Position numbers and translations under genes: made by a program. Shown here one piece after another: positions 25,503-34,567 of a stretch of DNA of 64,000 nt. Each line of letters opens with the position of its first letter. Positions within the stretch are counted from its first letter, which is position 1. The notes beneath the pieces are model-generated. The model made no database searches and had not been told where the DNA came from. It saw nothing but the letters and a program-made list of their open reading frames with translations. This stretch comes from Halomonas dongshanensis (GTDB lineage Bacteria > Pseudomonadota > Gammaproteobacteria > Pseudomonadales > Halomonadaceae): NCBI RefSeq assembly GCF_024790395.1, contig NZ_JAJISC010000009.1, forward strand, positions 1 to 64,000, read 5' to 3'.

Positions 25503-25958
25503 TTAGCTGCGTCGCGCAGCAAAGAACGCTTTCAAGAGCTTTTTCGACGGCGCGGCCAGTACGCCAGAGGTGACCTCAACGTGGTGGTTGAACCAGGGCT
25601 GGGCGAGCAGATTGGCTTTGGATTCGACCATGCCGGTGCGCGGCTCGGCGGCGGCGTAAACAAGCCGCGCCAAACGCGCATGAACGATGGCGCCAGCGCA
25701 CATCATGCACGGCTCCAGGGTGACGTAGAGCGTACAGCCGTCGAGGCGGTAGTTGCCAAGCGTTCTTCCTGCCTCGCGTAGGGCGCGAACCTCGGCGTGG
25801 GCGCTGGGGTCACAGCTGCCAATCGGTGCGTTGTGCGCAGCGGCAACGATATCGCCTGCGGCGTCCACCACCACGGCGCCGACCGGCACTTCACCCGCTG
25901 CAAAGGCCAAATGCGCCTGATCGAGCGCGCGGTGCATGTAAAACTCGTCGCTGCGCAT
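25503..25958 (-). CDS. tadA: tRNA-specific adenosine deaminase
   Basis: TadA deaminates A34 to inosine in tRNA-Arg(ACG). The zinc site is clear: HAEVRALREAG and PCMMCAGAIVHAR. Beginning at the ATG at 25958 (MRSDEFYMHRAL) gives 151 residues, the normal size; upstream codons look untranslated, and GGAG lies nine bases before this ATG. In Pseudomonas tadA is close to mltF and purL; here ytfJ and the carotenoid genes lie between. Confidence 0.95.
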   Translation of the reverse strand: MRSDEFYMHRALDQAHLAFAAGEVPVGAVVVDAAGDIVAAAHNAPIGSCDPSAHAEVRALREAGRTLGNYRLDGCTLYVTLEPCMMCAGAIVHARLARLVYAAAEPRTGMVESKANLLAQPWFNHHVEVTSGVLAAPSKKLLKAFFAARRS

Positions 25959-26054
25959 GGGCGCTAACTCCGCTAAGTTACGCACTGACAATGATCGACA
26001 AACGACCGTATGAACGTAGGTGCCAAGGCACCCAAAGGCCATAGGATACCGAGA

Positions 26055-26879
26055 ATGAGCGATGCGCTGAACACGCTGGTAGCGTTATTGGAACTGGAAC
26101 CGCTGGAGGAGACGCTGTTTCGTGGTCAGAGCCAGGATCTGGGGCTGCCACAGCTATACGGTGGCCAAGTGCTGGGGCAAGCTCTAGCGGCGGCCACCTA
26201 TACCGTGCCGGAAGATCGCCGCGCGCACTCCCAACATGGCTACTTTTTGCGCCCGGGCGACCCACACCGGCCGGTGGTCTACCAGGTCGATAACGTTCGC
26301 GACGGCGGCAGCTTCACCACCCGCCGAGTGACCGCCATTCAAAAAGGGCGACCGATCTTTTTTTGCAGCGCCTCGTTTCACGCCCGCGAGGCAAGCATTA
26401 CTCACCAGCGCGAAATGCCTGAGGTGGCAAGCCCGGAAGCGCTACTCGCCAGCGGCGAGGCCAAGCGCTCGCGCTTTCCCAACCATCCGATCGAATTCCT
26501 GCACCTGCCGGGTAATCCCGCCGGTGGTCAGCCTGCCGGGCAGTGCCTATGGTTTCGCTTTGCCGGTGGCGCGCTTCCCGACACCTTGGCGCTGCATCGC
26601 CACCTGCTCTCTTACGCTTCGGACTTCAACCTGCTGACCACGAGCCTCGTGCCCCACGGCATTGCCTTTGGCGATGCGCAGCTACGCATCGCGAGCCTCG
26701 ACCATGCGCTGTGGCTGCACGACGATACCCGCCTAGACGACTGGCTGCTCTACGTCATCGATTCGCCCTGGGCAGGCGACGCCCGGGCGCTTGCCCGGGG
26801 CCAGATCTATAGCCGCGATGGACGCTTGATCGCCTCCACCGCGCAGGAGGGGCTAACGCGCTATCAGCACGCGCCGTAG
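26055..26879 (+). CDS. tesB: Acyl-CoA thioesterase II
   Basis: TesB hydrolyses medium- and long-chain acyl-CoA. It is a double hot-dog protein of 274 residues with QLYGGQVLGQALAAA in the first half, HSQHGYFLRPGD, and SLDHALWLHDD in the second. The ATG at 26055 (MSDALNTL) is preceded by AGGATACCGAGA; 15 upstream in-frame codons are probably not used. The gene is divergent from tadA and its 3' end overlaps the malic enzyme by 16 bases. Confidence 0.94.
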   Translation: MSDALNTLVALLELEPLEETLFRGQSQDLGLPQLYGGQVLGQALAAATYTVPEDRRAHSQHGYFLRPGDPHRPVVYQVDNVRDGGSFTTRRVTAIQKGRPIFFCSASFHAREASITHQREMPEVASPEALLASGEAKRSRFPNHPIEFLHLPGNPAGGQPAGQCLWFRFAGGALPDTLALHRHLLSYASDFNLLTTSLVPHGIAFGDAQLRIASLDHALWLHDDTRLDDWLLYVIDSPWAGDARALARGQIYSRDGRLIASTAQEGLTRYQHAP

Positions 26880-28138
26880 ACGTCGTCGATGGTCTTCAGC
26901 GGGTAGTGGGCAGGGTAGGGTTTACGCGCCACGCCCGAGTCCACCGCCGCTTGGGCGACCGCTGAAGAAACGCGCTCGAGCAGGCGTACGTCGACCGGCG
27001 TGGGAATGATGTACTCACGGCCAAAGCGCATGTCGCGTCCTTCGTAGGCGGCAAGCACTGCCTCGGGTACCGGCTCGCGAGCAAGGTCCTTGAGCGCGTG
27101 CACGGCGGCAAGCTTCATGGCCTCGTTGATGCGCGTAGCGCGGACATCGAGCGCCCCACGGAAGAGGAATGGAAAGCCCAGGACATTGTTGACCTGATTG
27201 GGGAAGTCGGAGCGCCCGGTGGCCATGATGACATCGGGGCGCGCCGCTTTGGCGACGTCTGGATGGATCTCCGGGTCGGGGTTGGTGCAGGCGAAAATAA
27301 CCGGGTCGGCGGCCATGCGCTTAACCTGATCGGCCGAGAGCAGCCCTGGACCTGAAAGGCCAATGAAGACGTCGGCATTTTCGATGGCATCGTCCAGGGT
27401 GCGCATGTCGGTATCGACGGCAAACTCGGCCTTGTAGTCGTTGATGCCTTCGCGCCCGGTGTGAATCACGCCACGACGGTCGAGCATCACCAGATTTTCG
27501 CGTTTGGCCCCACAGGCGATCAATAGCCGCATGCAGGCGATGGCGGCCGCTCCCGCGCCCATGCAGACGATACGTACGCTATCGATGGTTTTACCCGCGA
27601 TCTCCAAGGCATTGAGCATGCCCGCAGCGGTCACGATGGCGGTGCCGTGCTGATCATCATGGAAGACGGGGATGCTGCAGCGCTCGATCAGCGCCTTCTC
27701 GATTTCGAAGCACTCGGGCGCCTTGATGTCTTCGAGGTTGATACCGCCCCAGGTATCGGCAATGCGCGCCACGGTATCGATGAAGGCTTCGGGACTCTCG
27801 GCGTCTACTTCGATGTCCACCGAGTTGATACCAGCGAAGCACTTGAACAAAACGCCTTTACCTTCCATGACAGGCTTACTGGCAAGCGGGCCCAGGTTGC
27901 CGAGGCCAAGAATCGCGCTGCCATCGGAGATTACCGCGACCAGATTGCCCTTACCGGTATAGCGGTAGGCGTTTTCTGCATCGCGAGCGATCTCACGCAC
28001 AGGCTCGGCCACACCCGGACTATAGGCCAACGCCAGATCACGTGCCGTTGCCGTTGGCTTGGTTAGCTCGACCGAGAGTTTCCCGGGAATCGGCTTGGCG
28101 TGATAGTCCAGCGCTGCCTGCTTGCTTGCGTCCGTCAT
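26864..28138 (-). CDS. Malic enzyme, short form without a phosphotransacetylase domain
   Basis: The enzyme oxidatively decarboxylates malate to pyruvate, probably with NADP. Motifs include TARDLALAYSPGVAEPV, the metal site HDDQHGTAIV and the nucleotide-binding MGAGAAAIACM. The protein is about 424 residues and stops after the malic domain. MaeB of E. coli has an extra phosphotransacetylase-like domain of about 330 residues that is absent here. The ATG at 28138 has GGAA seven bases upstream; another at 28150 is possible. Cofactor preference cannot be read with certainty. Confidence 0.92.
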   Translation of the reverse strand: MTDASKQAALDYHAKPIPGKLSVELTKPTATARDLALAYSPGVAEPVREIARDAENAYRYTGKGNLVAVISDGSAILGLGNLGPLASKPVMEGKGVLFKCFAGINSVDIEVDAESPEAFIDTVARIADTWGGINLEDIKAPECFEIEKALIERCSIPVFHDDQHGTAIVTAAGMLNALEIAGKTIDSVRIVCMGAGAAAIACMRLLIACGAKRENLVMLDRRGVIHTGREGINDYKAEFAVDTDMRTLDDAIENADVFIGLSGPGLLSADQVKRMAADPVIFACTNPDPEIHPDVAKAARPDVIMATGRSDFPNQVNNVLGFPFLFRGALDVRATRINEAMKLAAVHALKDLAREPVPEAVLAAYEGRDMRFGREYIIPTPVDVRLLERVSSAVAQAAVDSGVARKPYPAHYPLKTIDDVYGAC

Positions 28139-28150
28139 GGTATATTCCAT

Positions 28151-28478
28151 TAGCCTAAAGTAGAGTATGTCGCCTCAGAATATAGAAAAAGCCCCGCCTG
28201 CTCAAGGACGCAGTCAACTTAGACACCAAGCCGACCTATCCCGCTCGTTAGCTTCACGATAGCTACATTTACTTACCATTTAGAGAAACTTATAGCTTTA
28301 AGTCCTAGCCATAATGGCAAGCTTATAGATGCAGCGCAGCATTTTTGGAAAAAATTTCCATCAGCTCAGGAAAACGTCTAAAGAAAAGACGCCAAGACAA
28401 GGGCCATTAGCGACAGGAAGAAAAACAGAGGCGGGGATAAACTAAAAAGAGAGGTCGCTGGGTAAAAATGCGTTGCAA
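28151..28478. other. Intergenic region upstream of the malic enzyme
   Basis: These 328 bases hold no convincing gene. On the minus strand, a TTGAGC (28200-28205) and TATATT (28179-28184) pair with a 15-base spacer may be a weak promoter for the malic enzyme. The rest is moderately AT-rich with no clear hairpin. Confidence 0.45.
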
Positions 28479-28512
28479 AAAAGAGACCCGTGCCAAGGCG
28501 CGGGTCTCTTTT
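28479..28512 (-). terminator. Rho-independent terminator after rpmE
   Basis: AAAAGAGACCCG (28479-28490) pairs with CGGGTCTCTTTT (28501-28512), with an inner GCC/GGC pairing. On the minus strand the stem is followed by a T-run. It lies about 50 bases beyond the rpmE stop. Confidence 0.9.
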
Positions 28513-28564
28513 GGATCCCCCCAGCTGAGAGCTGGAAGAAGTACAGCGCTATCGCAGGGCCAGA

Positions 28565-28780
28565 TTAGCCGCGCTTGATCGCCGCACCGAAACGCTTGTT
28601 GAAGCGCTCTACGCGGCCACCGGTGGTCGCTTGCTTCTGCTTGCCGGTGTAGAACGGGTGGCAGTTGGAGCACACATCCAGGTTGAAGTCTTCACCAGAG
28701 GTGGAGCCTACCTGGAAGCTTGCGCCGCAAGAGCAGGTTGCGGTGACCGTGTTGTAATTCGGGTGAATTGCTTGTTTCAT
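28565..28780 (-). CDS. rpmE: 50S ribosomal protein L31, zinc-binding form
   Basis: L31 helps bridge the two ribosomal subunits. The protein is 71 residues and starts [19 protein letters not shown]. The zinc-binding cysteines are present (CSCG and [12 protein letters not shown]), so this is the C+ form rather than the zinc-free YkgM type. The ATG at 28780 follows GAGGTTCGAA. It has its own promoter, a long leader and a terminator, so it is monocistronic. Confidence 0.97.
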   Translation of the reverse strand: MKQAIHPNYNTVTATCSCGASFQVGSTSGEDFNLDVCSNCHPFYTGKQKQATTGGRVERFNKRFGAAIKRG

Positions 28781-28955
28781 TTCGAACCTCACTGAAGCTG
28801 TATGCCGCCACCTGATCATCTGCCAGGCACCGCATACGGGATTAGAGACACTAACCGGTTATTACTTCGACCACCTTGCGCGCCTTGAGTTTTTAAAGCT
28901 TGGTTTTTAAAACCAAGTTCTTAAAACCCAGCTTGCAAGGCACAGATCGAAGCGG
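28781..28955 (-). promoter_or_regulatory. Structured 5' leader of rpmE, candidate L31 leader
   Basis: If transcription starts near 28955, as the promoter suggests, rpmE has a leader of about 175 bases. It contains a large imperfect inverted repeat at 28874-28940, with a perfect 9-bp CTTGGTTTT/AAAACCAAG core. A second hairpin at 28800-28837 has outer pairing GTATGC/GCATAC and inner GCCTG/CAGG, ending 19 bases before the ATG. Ribosomal-protein leaders of this kind are known for L31 in several bacterial groups. Assignment here is an inference from structure and position. Confidence 0.5.
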
Positions 28956-28961
28956 CCGCGT

Positions 28962-28990
28962 ATTATAGCAGCTTGGTTATTGGAGGCCAA
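28962..28990 (-). promoter_or_regulatory. Sigma-70 promoter of rpmE
   Basis: On the minus strand, TTGGCC (28985-28990) and a perfect TATAAT (28962-28967) are separated by 17 bases. The -35 element overlaps the ribosome site and predicted start of priA on the other strand. Confidence 0.6.
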
Positions 28991-31228
28991 TTGCCCGACG
29001 CCTTTTCTTCAGCCCCGCCCGCAGGCATCCTCAACGTTGCCCTGCCCTCCCCGCTGCGGCGGCTGTTCGACTACCTGCCCAGCGCGACGCCCCCTGCCTG
29101 CGGGTGGCAGCCGGGGCTTCGCGTACGTGTGCCCTTCGGTCGGCGCGAGGTGGTTGGCGTCATCGTCGAGCAGGCGGCCACCAGCGCCCTGCCGCTGACG
29201 CAACTGCGCCGGGTGAGCGAGGTGCTGGACGAGGCGCCGCTGCCCACCGACTGGCTATGGCTGTGTCGCTTCGCCGCGCGCTACTACCAACACGGTTTAG
29301 GCGACACCCTGCATCACGCCCTGCCCGCGCGGCTGCGCCAGGGCCACCCCATGGCCGGGCGCACCCAGCGGCTGTGGCATGCCAATGCGGGGGTTGATGA
29401 GACGTCTCTTGCCCGCGCGCCGCGTCAGGCCGCGCTGCTCGAGCTACTACGCCAGCACCCCCACGGCCTTGCTGCACGCGCGATCAGCGCCCACGGCTTT
29501 CCCCGCGATGCCCTGTTGGGGCTAGAAAAAAAGGGATTGGCCCGCTTCGAGGAGGTGACGCTCGCCGCGCCCGCGCTGCAGGGAGGCAACCTTCTCGCCA
29601 CCCCGGCGCTGCCGCTCAATCGTGAGCAGGCGGTGGTGCTGGCAGCGCTTCACGAAGGGCTCGAGCGTTTCCACCCCTGTCTGCTCGAAGGCGTCACCGG
29701 TAGCGGCAAGACCGAGGTCTATTTGCAGCTGATCGAAGCCGTGGCCGCCAAAGGGCGTCAATCGCTGGTGCTGGTACCCGAGATTGGCCTGACCCCGCAG
29801 ACGCTGGCGCGCTTTCGCAGCCGCTTCAAAGTACCGGTACTGGCCCTGCACTCGGGGCTTAGCGATGCCGAGCGCCTGGACGTGTGGGAGGCGGCGGCCG
29901 ACGGCCGAGCGCTGATCATCATCGGCACCCGCTCGGCCATCTTCACCCCTCTGGCCAACCCCGGCGCCATCATCGTCGATGAGGAGCACGACGGCTCCTA
30001 TAAGCAGCAGGACAACCTGCGCTACCACGCCCGCGACCTGGCCGTGGCCCGCGCCCACCATCACCAAATTCCGCTGCTGCTGGGCAGCGCTACGCCGTCG
30101 CTAGAGAGCCTTCATCAGGCGCTATCGGGAAGTTACCGCCATCTGCGCCTCACCCAGCGCGCCAGCGTCCATCCCCCGGCCAAGCTGGAGCTGGTCGATT
30201 TACGCCACCAACCGACCCAAGGCGGGCTACTGCCTATCACCCTGCGCACCATCAAGGCCACGCTGGCGGCGGGCAAACAGGTACTGGTGTTCATCAACCG
30301 TCGCGGTTTTGCCCCAACGCTTGCCTGTCACGCCTGCGGCTGGACCGCCGACTGCCTGCAGTGCGATGCGCGCATGACCCTGCACCGCCAGCCCTCGCTG
30401 CTCGCCTGCCACCACTGCGATAGCCGCCGCGCCTTGCCAGATGCCTGCCCCGAGTGCGGTAGCGCCGACCTGCGCGCGCTCGGCGCTGGCACCGAGCGCA
30501 CCGAGGAGACGCTGCAGTCGCTGTTTCCCAAGACGCCGATCTACCGCATCGACCGCGACAGTACGCGGCGCAAGGATAGCTTCGAGCAGATGCTCAAGGA
30601 GATCCATCGCGGCGAAGCGAGTCTGTTGGTCGGCACACAGATGCTGGCCAAAGGGCATCACCTGCCCCATGTCACCCTGGTGGTGGTGATCAACGCCGAT
30701 GGCGGTCTGTATGCCGCCGACTTTCGCGCCCTGGAACATAGCGCTCAACTGCTCGAACAGGTCGCCGGACGCGCCGGGCGGGCCGCCGACCCAGGACGTG
30801 TACTGGTCCAAACGCTACACCCGGACGATCCCCACCTGGGACTTCTGGCCGAGCACGGCTACGGGGCGCTGGCGCGTAGCCTGCTCGACGAACGCCGCCA
30901 GGCGAAGCTACCGCCGTTTTGCTTCATGGCCCTGCTGCGCGTGGAAAGCCCGCGCGAGGAGGCCGCTACGGCGCTGATCCAGGAAGCGGCGGCGGCGCTA
31001 CGCGAGTGGCTGGCAAACCCTCAAAGCGCTGACTGTTTCTGCCTTGGGCCCGTACCGGCGCCGATGGAGCGCCGCCAGAATCGCTACCACCTCCATTTGA
31101 TGCTCACCGCCGAGCGCCGCAGCCAGCTCCATGCGGCGGCCAACTGGCTGGTGCAGTGGCTCGATGCGCACCGCGAGGCGCGCAAGGTACGTTGGTCGAT
31201 CGATATCGACCCGCAGACGCTGAGCTGA
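28991..31228 (+). CDS. priA: Primosomal replication restart helicase PriA
   Basis: PriA recognises stalled forks and reloads the replisome. The protein shows the N-terminal DNA-binding region (VALPSPLRRLFDYLP), Walker A GVTGSGKTEVYL, a DEEHDGSYKQQD box, and the zinc region with four Cys pairs (CHACGW, CLQCDARM, CHHCDSR, CPECGS). No ATG is suitable. A TTG at 28991 sits four bases after GGAGG and is preferred; a TTG at 28973 is an alternative. rpmE/priA divergence is conserved in Pseudomonas. Confidence 0.95.
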   Translation: MPDAFSSAPPAGILNVALPSPLRRLFDYLPSATPPACGWQPGLRVRVPFGRREVVGVIVEQAATSALPLTQLRRVSEVLDEAPLPTDWLWLCRFAARYYQHGLGDTLHHALPARLRQGHPMAGRTQRLWHANAGVDETSLARAPRQAALLELLRQHPHGLAARAISAHGFPRDALLGLEKKGLARFEEVTLAAPALQGGNLLATPALPLNREQAVVLAALHEGLERFHPCLLEGVTGSGKTEVYLQLIEAVAAKGRQSLVLVPEIGLTPQTLARFRSRFKVPVLALHSGLSDAERLDVWEAAADGRALIIIGTRSAIFTPLANPGAIIVDEEHDGSYKQQDNLRYHARDLAVARAHHHQIPLLLGSATPSLESLHQALSGSYRHLRLTQRASVHPPAKLELVDLRHQPTQGGLLPITLRTIKATLAAGKQVLVFINRRGFAPTLACHACGWTADCLQCDARMTLHRQPSLLACHHCDSRRALPDACPECGSADLRALGAGTERTEETLQSLFPKTPIYRIDRDSTRRKDSFEQMLKEIHRGEASLLVGTQMLAKGHHLPHVTLVVVINADGGLYAADFRALEHSAQLLEQVAGRAGRAADPGRVLVQTLHPDDPHLGLLAEHGYGALARSLLDERRQAKLPPFCFMALLRVESPREEAATALIQEAAAALREWLANPQSADCFCLGPVPAPMERRQNRYHLHLMLTAERRSQLHAAANWLVQWLDAHREARKVRWSIDIDPQTLS

Positions 31229-31358
31229 TGCTTACTCGCGGCGCTTTGGCGACAGCGCTTTGAAACTGGCGGCCAATTGCCGATAATGACCGCTTTGCGC
31301 GCCTGCCTCGTGGCAGCAAAGCCTGCACACGCCGCCACCGACGTTATCCGGACATTGA

Positions 31359-33047
31359 ATGATGAAAGACACGATTATCACGCTGCTCGACGGCGCCGTT
31401 GCCGCCCTCAAGCAACAGGGCGTGCTGCCAAGCGACGCCAACCCCACCATCAAGGTCGACCCGACCAAGGATAAGGCGCACGGCGACTACGCCACCAACC
31501 TCGCGCTGATGCTGGCCAAACCGGCGGGAATGAATCCGCGCGCGCTGGCCGAGGCGCTGGTCGCAGCCCTTCCCGCAAGCGACGCGATCCAGAAGACCGA
31601 TATCGCCGGGCCCGGCTTCATCAACTTCTTTGCCGCCGCCGATGCCGCCGCCCAAATCGTCGCTCAGATTCTCGATAGCGGCGACGCCTTTGGCCGCAGC
31701 CTGATCGGCAAGGGCGAGAAAGTGCAGGTCGAGTTCGTTTCCGCCAACCCCACCGGCCCGCTGCACGTGGGGCACGGTCGCGGCGCTGCCATCGGCGACT
31801 GCCTCTGCCGCCTCTTGGAAGCCACCGGTTTCGACGTTACCCGCGAGTTCTACTACAACGACGCCGGCGCCCAGATCAGCAACCTCGCCCGCTCGGTGCA
31901 GGCACGCGCTAAAGGCTTAGGGCCTGACGACGACAGTTGGCCCGAGGATGGTTATCGCGGTGATTACATCGTCGATGTCGCCACCGACTACCTGGCGGGC
32001 AAGACGGTGACCGCCGACGATCGCGAAGTTACCGCCAAAGCCGACCCCGACGATCTCGACGCCATCCAGGCCTTTGCCGTAGCGTGGCTGCGCCGCGAGC
32101 AGGACCTGGACCTCAAGGCCTTCGGCGTCGAGTTCGACGTCTACTTTCTCGAATCCTCGCTCTACGCCGAAGGCAAGGTCGAGGCGACGGTCAAGATGCT
32201 GGTCGACAACGGCCACACCTACGAGCAGGACGGCGCGCTGTGGCTGCGCACCACCGACTTTGGCGACGACAAAGACCGCGTCATGCGCAAACGCGAAGGC
32301 GGCTACACCTACTTCTTGCCCGACGTTGCCTACCACCTCGACAAATGGCAGCGCGGCTTCACCCGCGTGATCAACGAACAGGGTGCCGACCACCACTCCA
32401 CCGTGACCCGCGTACGCGCCGGGCTCCAGGCGCTGGGCGTGGGCATTCCCCAGGGCTGGCCCGACTACGTGCTGCACCAGATGGTCATGGTGACGCGCTC
32501 CGGCGTCGAGGTGAAACTCTCCAAACGCGCCGGTAGCTACGTGACGGTACGCGACCTGATCGACGAGGTAGGCCGCGACGCCACGCGCTTCTTCCTGGCC
32601 GCGCGCCGCGCCGACTCCCAGTTGACCTTCGATATCGATCTGGCACGCTCGCAGTCCAACGACAACCCGGTCTACTACGTTCAGTACGCGCATGCGCGGG
32701 TGTGCAGCATTCTGCGCAAGGCCGAAGAGGCAGGCCAAGGCTTCGATCATGCGCTGGCCATGAGCCATCTTGCCCTGCTCGATAGCGACCAGGAAAAAGC
32801 CGTGCTCAATCGCCTGGCGCGCTACCCCGAAGTGGTCGAGCACGCGGCGAAGAACCGCGAGCCCCAGCAAATCGCCCAGTACCTGCTCGATCTCGCCGGT
32901 GACTTCCACACCTGCTACAACGCGGTCAAGGTGATGGTCGACGACGACGCGGTACGCAATGCCCGCCTGGCGCTTGGCCTCGCGGCGCGTCAGGTACTAC
33001 GCAACGGATTGGATCTAATGGGTGTGAGCGCCCCCGAGGAGATGTAA
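31359..33047 (+). CDS. argS: Arginine--tRNA ligase
   Basis: ArgS charges tRNA-Arg. The class I signatures are present: the HIGH motif as HVGH in [15 protein letters not shown], and the KMSKS motif as KLSKRAG. The C-terminal anticodon-binding domain ([16 protein letters not shown]) is complete. Two adjacent ATGs (31359 and 31362) are possible starts, with only a weak ribosome site. It heads a series with the SPOR protein and hslVU, the order known from Pseudomonas. Confidence 0.97.
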   Translation: MMKDTIITLLDGAVAALKQQGVLPSDANPTIKVDPTKDKAHGDYATNLALMLAKPAGMNPRALAEALVAALPASDAIQKTDIAGPGFINFFAAADAAAQIVAQILDSGDAFGRSLIGKGEKVQVEFVSANPTGPLHVGHGRGAAIGDCLCRLLEATGFDVTREFYYNDAGAQISNLARSVQARAKGLGPDDDSWPEDGYRGDYIVDVATDYLAGKTVTADDREVTAKADPDDLDAIQAFAVAWLRREQDLDLKAFGVEFDVYFLESSLYAEGKVEATVKMLVDNGHTYEQDGALWLRTTDFGDDKDRVMRKREGGYTYFLPDVAYHLDKWQRGFTRVINEQGADHHSTVTRVRAGLQALGVGIPQGWPDYVLHQMVMVTRSGVEVKLSKRAGSYVTVRDLIDEVGRDATRFFLAARRADSQLTFDIDLARSQSNDNPVYYVQYAHARVCSILRKAEEAGQGFDHALAMSHLALLDSDQEKAVLNRLARYPEVVEHAAKNREPQQIAQYLLDLAGDFHTCYNAVKVMVDDDAVRNARLALGLAARQVLRNGLDLMGVSAPEEM

Positions 33048-33050
33048 GCC

Positions 33051-33785
33051 ATGGCAGGCCAACGCAAGAAACCTTCGCGTCGCGGTGCCACCACCCAACG
33101 TCGCGCGCCGCGCAAAAGCGGCGGTTTTCGCATTCCCGGCGTCGTCTGGGGCATCGTTGGCGTCGCGGCGGGGTTCTTCCTCGCCCATCATCAAAACGGC
33201 ACCGCACCCTGGCAGGAGCGCCCCGACGAGACGCCCCAAGCGACGGTGCTACCCAAACCGAGCGGTGGCGGTGAACAGAGTGGCGGCAGCCAGCCGAGCA
33301 TGCCGACCTTCGAGTTCTACACCCTGCTGCCGGAAACCGAGGTCATCGCCCCCGGCGGTGTACTGCCCTCCGAGGTCAACCGCCCGGAGATCACCGCGTC
33401 GAGCAGCGATGATAGCGCGAGCAGCAGCGATACCGCTGAGGACGATCCCATCGCCCAGGTGATCGCCGCCAATACGCGGCCGGAAGAGCGCGCGGCGACG
33501 GCCGAGTCCCCTCCTGCGGCCGCCTCCGCACCGGCGCAGCCCGCTAACAACACCCGCTACATGCTTCAGGCCGCTTCGTTTCGCGATCTGGCCGATGCCG
33601 AGCAGCTGCGCGGACGGCTGCGCAACCTGAGCCTGTTAGCTCAAATCACCGAAGTGCAGGCGGGGGGCAATACCTGGCACCGCGTCCAGGTGGGCCCCTA
33701 CGAAGACACCCGCGAGCTCAACCGGGCGCAGGATTTGATGACCACGCAAGGCATCGAACCGCTGTTGATTCAGCTACAAAACTGA
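33051..33785 (+). CDS. SPOR-domain cell division protein, FtsN-like
   Basis: This is a bitopic membrane protein of 244 residues: a basic cytoplasmic N-terminus (QRKKPSRRG), one transmembrane helix (VVWGIVGVAAGFFLAHH, residues about 31-47), a long low-complexity periplasmic linker rich in Pro, Ala and Ser, and a C-terminal SPOR domain (YMLQAASFRDLADAEQL, HRVQVGPYEDTRELNRA). SPOR domains bind denuded glycan strands at the septum. It starts three bases after argS. Proteins in this locus are often named FtsN, but the essential FtsN motif cannot be confirmed by eye. Confidence 0.88.
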   Translation: MAGQRKKPSRRGATTQRRAPRKSGGFRIPGVVWGIVGVAAGFFLAHHQNGTAPWQERPDETPQATVLPKPSGGGEQSGGSQPSMPTFEFYTLLPETEVIAPGGVLPSEVNRPEITASSSDDSASSSDTAEDDPIAQVIAANTRPEERAATAESPPAAASAPAQPANNTRYMLQAASFRDLADAEQLRGRLRNLSLLAQITEVQAGGNTWHRVQVGPYEDTRELNRAQDLMTTQGIEPLLIQLQN

Positions 33786-33827
33786 GTTTTTACTGAGCCT
33801 TTATTGAGCTTTTCACGGCGACAAGTG

Positions 33828-33866
33828 ATGCGGGCGGTTGATTTTTCATCGACCGCCCGCATTTTG
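33828..33866 (+). terminator. Terminator after argS and the SPOR gene
   Basis: ATGCGGGCGGTTGAT (33828-33842) pairs with ATCGACCGCCCGCAT (33848-33862), with one T-G wobble and a five-base loop, followed by TTTTG. The remaining bases before hslV (33867-34023) contain no clear heat-shock promoter. Confidence 0.78.
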
Positions 33867-34023
33867 TTGGGCAACCGCTTTTACATCGGCGCGATGAGCG
33901 AAAGCACGGCCTTGTCACTTTCACCTGCCAACGCGCTTGGGTCGTACTGCGTTACCCGTGCTTTGAGCTGCATTTCGCGCCACCCGTCATCGGGAGCTCG
34001 CCTCCCCTCAAGGAGTATTCTCC

Positions 34024-34557
34024 ATGACCACCATCGTTTCCGTACGCCGTGGCGACCAGGTAGCCCTCGCCGGCGACGGCCAAGTATCGCTTGGCAACAC
34101 CGTGATGAAAGGCAACGCCAGCAAGGTGCGTCGCCTCTACCGTGGCAAGGTGCTTGCCGGGTTCGCTGGCGGCACGGCCGACGCCTTCACCCTCTTCGAG
34201 CGCTTCGAAGCGCAGCTCGAAAAGTATCAGGGTCATCTGACCAAAGCCGCCGTGGAGCTCGCCAAAGACTGGCGCACCGACCGCGCCCTGCGCCGTCTCG
34301 AAGCTCTACTCGCCGTGGCCGACCATAGCGCCTCGCTGATCATCACCGGCAACGGTGACGTGGTGGAGCCCGAGCGCGGCATCATCGCCATCGGCTCGGG
34401 CGGCAACTTTGCCCAGGCCAGCGCCCGCGCGCTGCTGGAGAACACCGAACTTTCGGCCCGCGAAATCACCGAGAAATCGCTGCAAATCGCCGGTGACATC
34501 TGCGTGTTCACCAACCATCACGTCACGCTCGAAGAGCTGAACATCAACGACCGCTAA
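34024..34557 (+). CDS. hslV: ATP-dependent protease subunit HslV
   Basis: HslV is the proteasome-like peptidase of the HslUV complex. The catalytic Thr is residue 2, exposed after removal of Met ([20 protein letters not shown]). The sequence [26 protein letters not shown] is diagnostic (given in part here as positions about 30-55). The length of 177 residues is standard. AAGGAG precedes the ATG. hslU follows after ten bases. Confidence 0.97.
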   Translation: MTTIVSVRRGDQVALAGDGQVSLGNTVMKGNASKVRRLYRGKVLAGFAGGTADAFTLFERFEAQLEKYQGHLTKAAVELAKDWRTDRALRRLEALLAVADHSASLIITGNGDVVEPERGIIAIGSGGNFAQASARALLENTELSAREITEKSLQIAGDICVFTNHHVTLEELNINDR

Positions 34558-34567
34558 GGCCACGCAC

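Noticed and set aside
31917..32909. Minus-strand 330-codon frame opposite argS
   Set aside because: Val/Gly/Ala-rich antisense shadow of argS with no recognisable motif.
33867..34023. Heat-shock sigma-32 promoter before hslV
   Set aside because: Only partial matches to CTTGAA and CCCCAT at poor spacing were found; not strong enough to report as a feature.
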